Assembly: GCF_024437655.1 (NCBI RefSeq)
Contig: NZ_JANBVF010000038.1
Span: 1 to 57,226, forward strand
DNA: 57,226 nucleotides
From: Chitinolyticbacter albus
Lineage (GTDB): Bacteria > Pseudomonadota > Gammaproteobacteria > Burkholderiales > Chitinibacteraceae
Direction: 5' to 3'
Below, in pieces: positions 28,124 through 37,745 of the stretch. The notes under the pieces were generated by a model. It saw only the letters and a program-made list of their open reading frames with translations, did not search any database and was not told where the DNA came from. How positions within the stretch are numbered: the first letter of the stretch is position 1; each line of letters opens with the position of its first letter. Both the position numbers and the translations under genes were made by a program.

Positions 28124-29232
28124 TCCTGCGCTTGTGGCAGCGCTTCAAGCAACCGATCGACCCGTGGCTGCTGCTGTTTACGCTGCTGGTATTCCTGGTG
28201 TCGTCGGTACTGCTGTATTCGGCATCGAACCAGGATTGGGCCCGTGTATCGGACAAGCTCACCTTCATGGGCATCTCGCTGGCGCTGATGTGGTGCGTCG
28301 CCAACATCCGCCAGCAGGTACTGATGCGGCTGGCATTGCCCGGCTATGTGATCGGGGTGCTGCTGCTCTTGGCAGTCGAGTTCTTCGGCGTCACCAGTCA
28401 CGGCGCCACGCGCTGGCTCGATATCGGCGTGACCCGCATCCAGCCGTCGGAACTGCTGCGCATCGCCCTGCCGCTGATGCTGGCCTGGTATTTCCACCAT
28501 TTCGAAGCGCACGTGAACTGGCGGCACTACGTCGTCGCCGCCATCATCATCGTGATTCCGGTCGGGCTCATCCTCAAGCAACCCGACCTCGGCACGGCGC
28601 TGCTGATCACCTCGGGCGGGTTCTACGCGCTGTTCTTTGCCGGGCTGTCGTGGCGATTGATCGGCATGATGACGCTGGCGGTCGGCGGGCTCGCCTACGT
28701 CGTCACGCACTGGGACCTGTGCATCAACATCCTGCACGAGTACCAGTGCCGCCGCATCTCCACCATGCTCGACCCGACCAGTGATCCGCTCGGCGCGGGC
28801 TACCACATCATCCAAGGCACCATCGCCATCGGCTCGGGCGGCCTGCTCGGCAAAGGCTGGCTGGCGGGTACCCAGACGCATCTGGACTTCATTCCTGAGC
28901 GCACCACCGACTTTATTTTTGCCGTGTTCGGCGAAGAGTTCGGCCTCGTCGGCAACGTGCTCTTGCTGCTGCTCTACCTGTGCGTGATCGGCCGCGGGCT
29001 GATGATCTCGTACAACGCATCCACCGTGTTCGGCCGCCTGCTGGCGGGCTCGATCGCGCTCAACTTCTTCACCTACGCCTTCGTCAACATGGGCATGGTG
29101 TCGGGCATCCTGCCCGTGGTCGGCGTGCCGCTGCCACTGATTTCGTACGGCGGCACGTCCATGGTGTCGATTTTGGTTGGCTTCGGCCTGCTGATGAGCA
29201 TCCAGCGCGACCGCAAACTGATGAAGGCGTGA
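28120..29232 (+). CDS. rodA: SEDS peptidoglycan glycosyltransferase RodA
   Basis: This 370-residue protein has about ten membrane helices. SEDS hallmarks are visible: LKQPDLGTALLI around residue 150 with the catalytic-site Asp, the large periplasmic loop ending LGAGYHIIQGTIAIGSGG, and the C-terminal PVVGVPLPLISYGGTSM. It polymerises lipid II for the lateral wall with PBP2 as partner. It overlaps the mrdA stop by four bases. Confidence 0.96.
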   Translation: MILRLWQRFKQPIDPWLLLFTLLVFLVSSVLLYSASNQDWARVSDKLTFMGISLALMWCVANIRQQVLMRLALPGYVIGVLLLLAVEFFGVTSHGATRWLDIGVTRIQPSELLRIALPLMLAWYFHHFEAHVNWRHYVVAAIIIVIPVGLILKQPDLGTALLITSGGFYALFFAGLSWRLIGMMTLAVGGLAYVVTHWDLCINILHEYQCRRISTMLDPTSDPLGAGYHIIQGTIAIGSGGLLGKGWLAGTQTHLDFIPERTTDFIFAVFGEEFGLVGNVLLLLLYLCVIGRGLMISYNASTVFGRLLAGSIALNFFTYAFVNMGMVSGILPVVGVPLPLISYGGTSMVSILVGFGLLMSIQRDRKLMKA

Positions 29233-29240
29233 GGTTCAGG

Positions 29241-30218
29241 ATGAGTGACGCGATGACAAGGCAGATGATCAAGACAGGTGACGCGTTGCGACTGCGCGCA
29301 GTGGTGCCGCTGCTGGGTATCGTGCTGCTGGCCGCCTGCGGCACCCCGCCGCGCAGCCCCGCACCGGGCTCGCCGCAGCGGCCACCTGCCGCTGAGGCCC
29401 CGACACCGCCGCTCGCCGACAAGCCAGCCAACTACCCCTGCACCTATGTGCGCGCGGCAAGTGGTGGTTTCTACAAGGACGACGGCCCGCTCGACCTGCC
29501 GCCGTGGATCGATCTGGTTCCCGAACCCACGCCCAAGTCCGAGCCGTTGCACCGCTTTGCCAACCGACCCTACACCGTGCTGGGACAGAGCTTCACCCCG
29601 CTGCCCCGCGCCGGCGAGTACAAGGCGCAGGGTATCGGTTCATGGTATGGCCGCAAGTTCCACGGCCAGAAGACGTCGATCGGCGAAACCTACGACATGT
29701 TCGCGATGACGGCCGCCTCGCCAGTGCTGCCGGTGCCCAGCTACGCGCGCGTCACCAACGTGAAGAATGGCCGCAGCGTCATCGTGCGCGTGAATGATCG
29801 TGGCCCTTTTCACAAGGGGCGGGTGATCGACCTGTCCTTCGTCGCGGCCTGCCGCCTCGGGTACGCGATGCAAGGCAGCAGCGAGGTCATCGTCGAAAGT
29901 CTGGCCGCCGACGGCCGCGCCCCGACAGCGCCCGCAGTGGTCGAGCGTGAAACGCCGGCGCACACCGCGTCGGCCCCCGTCGCCAGCGAGGGCGGCCAGC
30001 TCTTCATCCAGCTGGGGGCATTCTCCAGCCTGGCCAATGCCGAGGCCTTTCGCAACAGGCTGGGAAGCGAACTGCCACCGGCCCTGCCGCTGGCCATCCA
30101 GTCCAGTGGCAACCTGCACCGGGTCCGGCTCGGGCCTTATCCAGACCGTGGCAGCGCCGAGGTCGCCTTGCGCCAGCTCGAGCGCAGTCACGAGCTCAGT
30201 GCCGTCATCGCACACTGA
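29241..30218 (+). CDS. rlpA: RlpA-like septal-ring lytic transglycosylase/lipoprotein
   Basis: This 325-residue protein carries a lipoprotein signal with lipobox LLAAC (Cys33), then a Pro-rich linker. The double-psi beta-barrel domain is at about residues 130-210 (GIGSWYGRKFHGQKTSIGE, FAMTAASPVLPVPSYARV, VRVNDRGPFHKGRVIDLS). A C-terminal SPOR domain (about 250-320, QLFIQLGAFSSLANAEAFRN) binds denuded glycan at division sites. RlpA proteins cleave naked glycan strands in some species and are structural in others. It is eight bases after rodA and ends the cluster. Confidence 0.93.
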   Translation: MSDAMTRQMIKTGDALRLRAVVPLLGIVLLAACGTPPRSPAPGSPQRPPAAEAPTPPLADKPANYPCTYVRAASGGFYKDDGPLDLPPWIDLVPEPTPKSEPLHRFANRPYTVLGQSFTPLPRAGEYKAQGIGSWYGRKFHGQKTSIGETYDMFAMTAASPVLPVPSYARVTNVKNGRSVIVRVNDRGPFHKGRVIDLSFVAACRLGYAMQGSSEVIVESLAADGRAPTAPAVVERETPAHTASAPVASEGGQLFIQLGAFSSLANAEAFRNRLGSELPPALPLAIQSSGNLHRVRLGPYPDRGSAEVALRQLERSHELSAVIAH

Positions 30219-30322
30219 ATACGCGCGTGCTTGCCAGTCGCGCGGCTTTGCCCCAAGAATGACAAAACACCAAGACAGGCCAGCTGCCTGTTCGCCCCGG
30301 TAAACAGGCGGCGGGTCGCACC

Positions 30323-33300
30323 ATGCAGGAGAGGAGTACCTTGAGCCCCCCGTCCGCCAGCGAGCACGACGACGATCGCTCGTTTGCGCGCATCCGCGTG
30401 CTGCTGGTCGCGCTTTCCATTGCCGCCATGCTGTTCGCGCTCGGCGCGCTTGGCTGGTCGGCCTGGCGTTCCTACCAGGAGACGCAGAGCCGGGCCGAAC
30501 AGCAATTGCTGCTGCTGGCGCGTGCCGCCGACGAATACATCGGCCGCACGATGGAATCGTCGGCCACCGCGCTATTCTCGGTCCAGCAGGACCCGTTGTT
30601 CCGCTCCTGCCTTGCCGCGACCGACCAGGCCTGCCTGCATGCCTATCTGCGCCGCATCACCCTGCGCTACCCGCAACTGAGCTCGCTGTCCGTCATTGCC
30701 GCCGATGGCCAGCTGGCAGCCACCACCCGCATCTACCCCACGCCCCGGGTGAACTACGCGCAGAAACGGTATTTCCGCGCCATTCAGGCACAACCGGGTA
30801 CGCCGCACTACATCGCCGAAGTCGAGACCGACACGGCGGGCAACACTACTGTGATCCCCGTCGCCACCGGCCTTGCCGATGCCAACGGGCAGTTTGCAGG
30901 CGTGCTGGTGGCTGGCCTGGCGCCCGAATACTTCTCCGCCTTCGTCGAATCGCTCGACACCACCGGCAACCTGACCCTGCGGATGTTTCGCGACGACGGC
31001 ACCACCTTGCTGTATTTCCCCCACGATGCGGAGGAAATCAATCGCAACATCGCCGGCCGGGACTTCTTCGCCACAGCCTTTATGCGCGACCCGGCCGGAA
31101 TATTTCATGATCGCAAAGACAATACACAGCGCATCTACGGCTGGCGCCGGGTGCAGGGCTGGCCGCTGGGCGTATCGGTGGGTCTTGCCAGCAAGGACGT
31201 CTACGCCAGCTGGCGTCGCGAGAATCTGATCAACCTCGCCATCACCGGCCTGATGCTGGCCGGCGCCGCCGGCCTGCTGCTCTACGTGCGACGCCAGCTG
31301 CTACGGCTCGAACAGACCGAAGCCGATCTGTACCTGACCAAGGTGGCGATCGAGCGCGGCGCCGACCTCGCGGTCTGGCTCGACAGCAACGGCCACATCA
31401 GCTACGTGAACGCCACGGCCTGCCACCGCCTGGGCTACAGCGAGCGCGAGCTGCTGTCGATGCGGCTCAAGGATATCAACCCCGGTTTCAAACCCGAGAG
31501 CTGGCCACGCTTCTGGCAGAAACTGCGCGAGCACCGGCATCTGCTCGATGAGGTCACATTCAAGACGCGCGATGGGGTCGAGTTTCCGATCGAGATCTAT
31601 TCGAACTACATCGTGTTCAAGGGGCGCGAATACAACTGCGCCGTGGTACGCGACATTTCCGAGCGCCGCATCGCCGAGGAGGCCGTCGTCAAGAGCGAGC
31701 AGCAGCTGCGCCTGGCGCTCGAGGCCTCGAACACCGGCCTCTTTGACATGCCGCTGGAGAGTCGCCGCACCGCCGTCACCAGCCCCGAGTACGATAGGCT
31801 GCTGGGCTACGAGCCGGGCGAATTGCTGGAAACATTCGAGAAATGGAAGAGCCAGCTGCATCCGTCCGACCGCGACCGGGTCATTGCCGCGGTACGCGAC
31901 TACTACACCGGCGCCGCCAACCAACTGGTGATCGAGTACCGCCGCCGGCTCAAGAACGGCGAATACCACTGGTTCCAGAGCCGAGGCCGCTTTATCGAGG
32001 TCGACGCGCGCAACCGGCCTACCCGGCTGATCGGCACGGTGACCGACATCACCGAGCGCCGGCAAGCGCAGGATCGCATCACCGAACTCGCCAACTTCGA
32101 CACGGTGACGGGTCTCGCCAACCGCAATCTGTTGCGCGATGAACTGCGCCTCGCGGTGGCCGCGGCCGAGCGCTTCAGGCGCAGGCTTGCCGTGCTCTTC
32201 CTCGATCTGGACCGTTTCAAGACCATCAACGATTCGCTGGGCCACGCCGCTGGCGACCAGGTGCTGACCCAGGTCGCCGAGCGGTTGCGCCAGATCATCG
32301 GCAAGTCGGACATCCTGGCGCGCCAGGGCGGCGATGAATTCGTCGTGGTGCTGACCGAGATCAAGGATGCGCTGACGGCCAGCCGCGTCGCCGAGCAGAT
32401 CCTCGAATCGTTCGCTGAGCCGTTCGAGCTGGAGGCCGGCGGCTTCGCCAGCTCCACCTCGATCGGCATCGCGGTCTACCCCGAGGATGGCCTGGACACC
32501 GACACGCTGATCCGCAATGCCGATGTCGCAATGTATCAGGCCAAGGCCAACGGTCGCAGCAACTTCCAGTTCTTCACCAACGATCTCAACGTGCGCGCGT
32601 CCGAGCGCCTGGTGCTGGAAACGAATATGCGCCAGGCGCTGGCGAACGAGGAGTTCGAGCTGCATTACCAGCCGCAGGTGAGCCTCACCGATGGCAGCGT
32701 GATCGGCGCCGAAGCGCTGATCCGCTGGCGCCATCCCGAGCACGGCCTGATCCCGCCGGGCAAGTTCATCCCGGTGGCGGAGGAGTCGCGGATGATCGTG
32801 CCGATCGGCAACTGGGTATTGCGTGAAGCCTGCCGCCAGGCGATCGAATGGCAGCAGCACGGCCTGCCGCAACTGACCATCGCGGTCAACCTCTCACCGT
32901 TGCAGCTGCACCAGGCCAACCTCCTGGAAATCGTCGCTGACGCGCTCGCCGAATCCGGGCTGGAAGCACAATACCTGGAGCTCGAGGTGACCGAATCGGT
33001 GGTGATGCAGGAGGTCGAGCATGTGATGACCATGCTGCATGGCTTGAAGCGCATGGGCGTGAAACTGTCGATCGACGACTTCGGGACCGGCTATTCCAGT
33101 CTTTCCTATCTCAAGCGCTTCGCCTTCGACAAGCTCAAGATCGACCAGAGCTTTGTGCGCGATATCTCGACCGATCCCAACGATGCCGCCATCGTGCTGG
33201 CCGTGATCGGGCTGGGCAAGACGCTGGGCATGTCGGTGCTGGCCGAGGGCGTGGAAACGGCAGACCAGCTCTCCTTCTTGCTGCGTGCACAGACCGATGC

Positions 33301-33400
33301 CATCCAGGGCTTCTACTTCAGCCGGCCCTTGCCCAGCCTGCACTTCGAGGCACTGCTCAAGCAGTCGCCGACGATGACGCTGGAAAACGTCGTCGCTTAG
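30323..33400 (+). CDS. Membrane sensor with Cache-PAS-PAS-GGDEF-EAL domains
   Basis: This 1025-residue protein has a membrane helix (about 25-46), a periplasmic double-Cache-like sensor (about 50-290), a second helix (about 303-323), two PAS domains (about 335-450 and 458-580), a GGDEF domain with intact GGDEF at 669-673, and an EAL domain with EAL at 797-799. Both c-di-GMP synthesis and breakdown motifs look complete. The inhibitory RxxD site before GGDEF is absent (GKSD). A strong AGGAGAGGAG lies just before an in-frame TTG at 30341, so translation may really start there and not at the ATG at 30323. It is a stand-alone gene; the ligand is unknown. Confidence 0.93.
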   Translation: MQERSTLSPPSASEHDDDRSFARIRVLLVALSIAAMLFALGALGWSAWRSYQETQSRAEQQLLLLARAADEYIGRTMESSATALFSVQQDPLFRSCLAATDQACLHAYLRRITLRYPQLSSLSVIAADGQLAATTRIYPTPRVNYAQKRYFRAIQAQPGTPHYIAEVETDTAGNTTVIPVATGLADANGQFAGVLVAGLAPEYFSAFVESLDTTGNLTLRMFRDDGTTLLYFPHDAEEINRNIAGRDFFATAFMRDPAGIFHDRKDNTQRIYGWRRVQGWPLGVSVGLASKDVYASWRRENLINLAITGLMLAGAAGLLLYVRRQLLRLEQTEADLYLTKVAIERGADLAVWLDSNGHISYVNATACHRLGYSERELLSMRLKDINPGFKPESWPRFWQKLREHRHLLDEVTFKTRDGVEFPIEIYSNYIVFKGREYNCAVVRDISERRIAEEAVVKSEQQLRLALEASNTGLFDMPLESRRTAVTSPEYDRLLGYEPGELLETFEKWKSQLHPSDRDRVIAAVRDYYTGAANQLVIEYRRRLKNGEYHWFQSRGRFIEVDARNRPTRLIGTVTDITERRQAQDRITELANFDTVTGLANRNLLRDELRLAVAAAERFRRRLAVLFLDLDRFKTINDSLGHAAGDQVLTQVAERLRQIIGKSDILARQGGDEFVVVLTEIKDALTASRVAEQILESFAEPFELEAGGFASSTSIGIAVYPEDGLDTDTLIRNADVAMYQAKANGRSNFQFFTNDLNVRASERLVLETNMRQALANEEFELHYQPQVSLTDGSVIGAEALIRWRHPEHGLIPPGKFIPVAEESRMIVPIGNWVLREACRQAIEWQQHGLPQLTIAVNLSPLQLHQANLLEIVADALAESGLEAQYLELEVTESVVMQEVEHVMTMLHGLKRMGVKLSIDDFGTGYSSLSYLKRFAFDKLKIDQSFVRDISTDPNDAAIVLAVIGLGKTLGMSVLAEGVETADQLSFLLRAQTDAIQGFYFSRPLPSLHFEALLKQSPTMTLENVVA

Positions 33401-33566
33401 GCGGCGTGGGAAAGCCTGCATCGCGGCTCGGGCAGCATCGACCTTCAAACAGCGCCGCGCAGCAAGCAGAACGGGCAGCAAAGCATGCGCAATCCAGCCT
33501 AGGGCCAACACCGGATAGGCAGCCGTGCCCGAGCGCCGCACCATACCGGGCAAACAGGAGCCTGAC

Positions 33567-34472
33567 ATGCCCGCAGCCCGCTTTGTCGTTTTCGGTGAAG
33601 CCCTCACCGACCTGATCCATGAACAAGGGGAGCACTGGCGGGCCGTCGCCGGCGGCTCGTGCTGGAACGTCGCGCGCGTCGGTGCGCGTCTGGGTGTGCC
33701 AACGGGCTTTGCCGGCGCGATCAGCCGCGACGTGTTCGGCGAGGAGCTCGCGCGCCTCGGCCACGAGGCCGGGCTCGATCCGCGCTACACCCAGCAATAC
33801 GATCGTTCGCCCTTGCTCGCCATCGTCGCTTCCAAGTCGCCGCCCAGCTACTTCTTCGTCGGCGACGACTCGGCCGATCTGCATTTCGATCCGGATCGCC
33901 TGCCAGCAGATTGGCTCGCCGCCGCCCAGATCGTGCATTTCGGCTCGATCAGCCTGGTGCGCGAACCGCTCGCCAGCCGCCTGATCGCGCTGGCACAGCA
34001 GGTAAAAGATGCCGGGCGTCGCATCTGCTTCGATCCCAATCACCGCAACCTGATGGGCGAGGGCTACCCGGCCACTCTGCGCACCATGGCTTCGCTCGCC
34101 GACTACATCAAGATCTCCGACGAGGACCTGGCCAAGCTGTTCGCCGGGCAGAGCGAGCACGATGCGCTCGCCACGCTGCGCGGCTGGGCGCCGACTGCCG
34201 ATATCCTCTACACCCGCGGTGGCGACGGCATTGCGCTGCTGACGCCCAGCGGCGCCGTTGATCGGCCTGTGTTCCAAGTGGACGTGGCTGACACCGTCGG
34301 CGCGGGCGACGCCAGCATGGGTGGCTGGATGGCGAGCGTACTGACCCGGCCCGACGCCGCGCCGGCCGATCACCTGGCGTACGCCGCCGCCACCGCCGCC
34401 ATCGCCTGCACCCACCACGGCGCGTACGCCGCGACACGGGCCGAAGTCGAAGCCCTGCTGGCCCGAGCTTAG
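33567..34472 (+). CDS. PfkB-family carbohydrate kinase (fructokinase-like)
   Basis: This 301-residue ribokinase-fold enzyme begins FVVFGEALTDLI, with a sugar-binding AGGSCWNVARVGARLG motif (about 27-42). The C-terminal signature DTVGAGDASMGGW (about 244-256) has the catalytic Asp of GAGD. This pattern fits fructokinase-like members that phosphorylate a free sugar with ATP, but the substrate is not readable. CAGGAG precedes the ATG. It is followed by a strong terminator shared with the convergent acyl-CoA-binding gene. Confidence 0.9.
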   Translation: MPAARFVVFGEALTDLIHEQGEHWRAVAGGSCWNVARVGARLGVPTGFAGAISRDVFGEELARLGHEAGLDPRYTQQYDRSPLLAIVASKSPPSYFFVGDDSADLHFDPDRLPADWLAAAQIVHFGSISLVREPLASRLIALAQQVKDAGRRICFDPNHRNLMGEGYPATLRTMASLADYIKISDEDLAKLFAGQSEHDALATLRGWAPTADILYTRGGDGIALLTPSGAVDRPVFQVDVADTVGAGDASMGGWMASVLTRPDAAPADHLAYAAATAAIACTHHGAYAATRAEVEALLARA

Positions 34473-34487
34473 CGCAGGCCGCAAAAC

Positions 34488-34514
34488 AAAACGCCCCGGT
34501 TCGGGGCGTTTTTT
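34488..34514. terminator. Bidirectional terminator between pfkB-type gene and ACBP gene
   Basis: AAAACGCCCCG-GTT-CGGGGCGTTTT is a perfect 11-bp arm pair followed by further T residues on the plus strand and A/T on the other side. It lies 16 bases after the kinase stop and serves convergent genes. Confidence 0.92.
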
Positions 34515-34534
34515 CATTGAAACCGGATCGACGC

Positions 34535-34801
34535 TCAGTCGTCGTTGGCCTTCAGCTCCTCGACCAGATCGACATATTGCTGCATCGCCTCGTCATTGCT
34601 CAAGCCCTTGAACTTGGCCCAGGCATCGTACTTGGCCTGGGCGACAAAATTGATCGCCGATGGGCGATCGCCGCTGACATCACCTTCGCTGGCCTGCTTG
34701 AACAGCGCGTAAAGCTTGAGCTTGGTCTGCACGTCCGGCGCATCGTTGAGCTGGACGACTTCTTCCTGGGCGGTCTTGAAACGGGCGGCAAGATCGGACA
34801 T
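34535..34801 (-). CDS. Acyl-CoA-binding protein (ACBP)
   Basis: This 88-residue four-helix protein has the ACBP hallmarks: LKLYALFKQASEGDVSGDRP (about 27-46) and KYDAWAKFKGLSNDEAMQQY (about 56-75), containing the conserved Lys, Trp and Tyr contacts to CoA and the acyl chain. ACBP buffers long-chain acyl-CoA in the cytoplasm. It is almost universal in eukaryotes but patchy in bacteria. GGAG sits before the ATG at 34801. It is monocistronic and convergent with the sugar kinase gene. Confidence 0.95.
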   Translation of the reverse strand: MSDLAARFKTAQEEVVQLNDAPDVQTKLKLYALFKQASEGDVSGDRPSAINFVAQAKYDAWAKFKGLSNDEAMQQYVDLVEELKANDD

Positions 34802-34899
34802 GTAGCGCTCCAATAAATTTCAAACGTATGTTTGATCACTGCGCCAGTATAGCTTTGGACCGCATCACGACAAAAGGGGGAAACCCGGATGTCCCCGTT

Positions 34900-35307
34900 T
34901 TACGGCTGCAGCTCGAATACGTCGTAGCCCGCGTCGTTCAAATGGATCAGGCAAAAGCCGTGGCCGAACGGATCGGCCAGCATTGCCAGCTCGCCATAGC
35001 GCTTGGCGGCAGGGGGAGACTCCAGTGTGGCTCCCGCAGCGATGGCGCGTTCGGTCGCCGCCGTTACGTCGTCCACCCGTACATCGAGGTGCACCGGAGT
35101 CCAGTGACGCCCGTAGTGGCGCGCGGCGGCGCCAGGCGCGGGGTCGCTCCCGGCGGGCTTCTGCAGCAGATAGACCAGTAGCTCTCCGGCACGCAGTTCG
35201 GCGAACTCGTCGTCGAAACGCCGGCTCAGCGCAAAACCCAGGCCCTGCGTGTAGAACGCGATGGCGGCATCGAGATCGGGTACATCGATATTCAGCAGCG
35301 GCGTCAT
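34900..35307 (-). CDS. VOC-superfamily (glyoxalase-like) protein
   Basis: This 135-residue protein has two beta-alpha-beta-beta-beta modules. The first starts LLNIDVPDLDAAIAFYTQGLGF and the second contains VHLDVRVDDVTAATERAI (about 73-90) and the terminal LADPFGHGFCLIHL. It resembles glyoxalase/bleomycin-resistance-like proteins. Possible metal ligands include His and Glu residues in the HLDV and C-terminal segments, but the full ligand set is uncertain. GGGAGGC precedes the ATG at 35307. No function can be assigned. Confidence 0.85.
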   Translation of the reverse strand: MTPLLNIDVPDLDAAIAFYTQGLGFALSRRFDDEFAELRAGELLVYLLQKPAGSDPAPGAAARHYGRHWTPVHLDVRVDDVTAATERAIAAGATLESPPAAKRYGELAMLADPFGHGFCLIHLNDAGYDVFELQP

Positions 35308-35375
35308 GCGGCCTCCCAATGACCAGGGCGGGCACCCGGCCTGCCCTGGCTACGACCACGCCGTGCCACGCCGGT

Positions 35376-36677
35376 TCAGGCGTCGAACACGCGCTTGCCC
35401 TTGACCAGCGTGTGCCGCACCCGGCCCTTGAGCTCGTAGCCAAGGAACGGCGTGTTCTTGCCCTGGCTCTTCAGCGCGTCAGTCGTCACCCGCCAGCTGG
35501 CATCGGGGTCGAATACCGTGAGGTCGGCACGCGCGCCGATCGACAGGCTGGCCTCGAAGCCGACCATGGCTGCCGGCGTGCTGCTGACCTTGGCCAATGC
35601 CTGCGGCAGGCTCACGCCGGCGCGCTCGGCCCAGGCCAGCGTCAGCGGAAGCAGCAATTCCAGGCCGGTGGCGCCGCGCTCGGCTTCGGCGAACGGCAGC
35701 AACTTGCCGTCGTCATCGACCGGGCTGTGATCGGAGCAGATTGCATCGATGGTGCCGTCGATCAGGCCGGCGACGATGGCATCGCGATCACGCACGCCGC
35801 GCAGCGGCGGGTCAAACCGGTACTGGCTGTTGAAGTAGCCGATGTCGACGTCGGCCAGATGCACGTGGTTGATGTCGACATCGCAGGTCAGCGGCAGACC
35901 GTGCTGCTTGGCCTCGCGCACCAGGGCGACGCCAGCGCCGCTGGAAACGCGCGCCAGGTGCACGCGGCAACCGGTGGCACGCATCAGCTGGGTGATCTGG
36001 GCGATGGCAATGGTCTCGGCAACCACCGGGATGCCGGTGAGGCCGAGCCGCGACGCGTATTCGCCGTCATGCGCGACGCCATCGTTCACCAGGCTGGCCT
36101 CTTCCGGACGCAGCCGCAGCGCAAAGCCGAAGTTGGCGGCGTACTGCATCGCGCGATACAGCACCTGCAGGTCGGCGATCGGCACGTCGCCCTGCGAGAA
36201 CGCCACGCAGCCGGCCTCGCGCAGCTGTGCCATCTCGGTGATCTGACGACCGTTGAGGCCGACGGTGAGCGCGCCCACCGGGTAGAGCCGCGCCAGGTCG
36301 TGGTTCTTGGCGCGCTGGCGCAGCATCGTCACGAGGCCCGGCTTGTCGAGTGGCGGGTCGGTGTCGGGCGGGCAGCAGATGCTGGTGACGCCACCGGCCA
36401 CCGCAGCAGCCATTTCCGATTCCAGCGTGGCCTTGTATTCAAAGCCCGGCTCGCGCAGCCGTGCGGCAAGGTCGACCAGGCCGGTGGTCACGACGAGTCC
36501 GGTGGCATCGATCGCATCCTCGGCGACGAAGCCGGCCGGCGCCGCGCCAATACCGGCAATCTTGCCCTCGGCAATGAAAAGGTCGGCAACGGTGTCGGTG
36601 CCGTGCAGCGGATCGATCAGGCGGCCGTTGCGGATGACGATCTGTTTCATGGTGCGGGTGATCTTGGTCTTGTTCAT
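35376..36677 (-). CDS. pyrX: Dihydroorotase-like protein PyrX (inactive-type PyrC)
   Basis: This 433-residue protein is a type I dihydroorotase homologue. The zinc-binding D-x-H-x-H motif normally found before REPG reads VDLAARLREPG here, so both His ligands are replaced (Ala71, Arg73). The later site reads CSDHSPV. This is the pattern of the non-catalytic PyrC' (PyrX) that partners aspartate transcarbamoylase in pseudomonads and relatives. A genuine dihydroorotase should be encoded elsewhere. The ATG overlaps the pyrB stop (TAATG). An internal ATG at 36650 (MKQIVIRNGRLIDP) is an alternative start closer to the usual N-terminus. Confidence 0.9.
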   Translation of the reverse strand: MNKTKITRTMKQIVIRNGRLIDPLHGTDTVADLFIAEGKIAGIGAAPAGFVAEDAIDATGLVVTTGLVDLAARLREPGFEYKATLESEMAAAVAGGVTSICCPPDTDPPLDKPGLVTMLRQRAKNHDLARLYPVGALTVGLNGRQITEMAQLREAGCVAFSQGDVPIADLQVLYRAMQYAANFGFALRLRPEEASLVNDGVAHDGEYASRLGLTGIPVVAETIAIAQITQLMRATGCRVHLARVSSGAGVALVREAKQHGLPLTCDVDINHVHLADVDIGYFNSQYRFDPPLRGVRDRDAIVAGLIDGTIDAICSDHSPVDDDGKLLPFAEAERGATGLELLLPLTLAWAERAGVSLPQALAKVSSTPAAMVGFEASLSIGARADLTVFDPDASWRVTTDALKSQGKNTPFLGYELKGRVRHTLVKGKRVFDA

Positions 36678-37639
36678 TACCGGGCCTGCTGCTGGTTGTT
36701 CGCCACGATTTCCATCACCGCCATGCGCACGGCGATGCCGAAGGTCACCTGCGGCAGAATGACGGCGCGCTCGCCATCGGCCACGGCCGAATCGATTTCG
36801 ACGCCGCGGTTCATCGGTCCCGGGTGCATCACGATGGCATCGGGCTTGGCGTAGCCGAGCTTTTCTTCGGTCAGGCCGTAGTGCTTGAAGAATTCCTGGG
36901 TGGAGGGCAGGTAGGCACCGCTCATGCGCTCGTTCTGCAGCCGCAGCATCGCCACCACGTCCACATCGGCGAGGCCCTCGGCCATGTCGTGGTAGACGTG
37001 CACGCCCAGGCTCTCGATGCCGGTGGGCAGCAGCGTCTTGGGCGCAATCACGCGGATTTCCGGGCAGCCCAGCGTGGAGAGCGCGTGGATCTGCGAGCGC
37101 GCGACGCGCGAGTGCAGGATGTCGCCGACGATGGCGACGCGCAGATTGGTGAAGTCGCCCTTGTAGTGGCGGATGGTGTACATGTCCAAGAGGGCCTGAG
37201 TCGGATGCGCGTGGCGACCATCGCCGGCGTTCACCACGGCGATGCCGGGTTTCACGTGCTGGGCGATCAGGTGGGCCGCGCCCGATTGCGCGTGGCGCAC
37301 CACAAACAGATCCGCGCCCATCGCCTCCAGGTTGTGGATGGTGTCGAGCAGCGTCTCGCCCTTGGCGGTGCTGGAGGCCTGGATGTTGAGGCTGGTGACG
37401 TCGGCCGACAGCCTTTTGGCCGCGATCTCGAAGGTGGTGCGGGTACGGGTGCTGTTCTCGAAGAACAGGTTGAATACCGAGCGGCCCGCCAGCGTGGGGA
37501 ATTTCTTGTTGCCGGCATCCACCTCGGCCATGAATTCGCCGGCGCGATCGAGAATCTGGGTCAGGATGCGGCGCGGCAGCCCTTCGGTGGTGAGCAGGTG
37601 CACCAGCTCGCCCTGGGCGTTCAGTTGGGGGTTGTACAT
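36677..37639 (-). CDS. pyrB: Aspartate carbamoyltransferase catalytic subunit
   Basis: This 320-residue enzyme joins carbamoyl phosphate and aspartate in pyrimidine synthesis. The carbamoyl-phosphate loop [12 protein letters not shown] is around residue 61 and the conserved HPTQALLD around residue 143. The ATG at 37639 gives the usual length; the upstream extension has no similarity. It is coupled to the inactive dihydroorotase downstream, consistent with a PyrB-PyrX dodecamer. No pyrI is present. Confidence 0.96.
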   Translation of the reverse strand: MYNPQLNAQGELVHLLTTEGLPRRILTQILDRAGEFMAEVDAGNKKFPTLAGRSVFNLFFENSTRTRTTFEIAAKRLSADVTSLNIQASSTAKGETLLDTIHNLEAMGADLFVVRHAQSGAAHLIAQHVKPGIAVVNAGDGRHAHPTQALLDMYTIRHYKGDFTNLRVAIVGDILHSRVARSQIHALSTLGCPEIRVIAPKTLLPTGIESLGVHVYHDMAEGLADVDVVAMLRLQNERMSGAYLPSTQEFFKHYGLTEEKLGYAKPDAIVMHPGPMNRGVEIDSAVADGERAVILPQVTFGIAVRMAVMEIVANNQQQAR

Positions 37640-37745
37640 GGGAATCTCGGCGGAACGCCGCCGATCAAAGCCGGCGGCTGGTTGCGATGGCGTGATTTTC
37701 GGCGATCCGGCCGGCGCTGACCAGCCCCGCCTGGGTGAGCGCGGC

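Noticed and set aside
31301-32872. A 523-codon minus-strand open frame inside the GGDEF/EAL gene
   Set aside because: Antisense shadow; the sense frame has intact GGDEF and EAL motifs.
35376-36677. Annotation as a catalytically active dihydroorotase
   Set aside because: The zinc-binding HxH motif is replaced by AxR.
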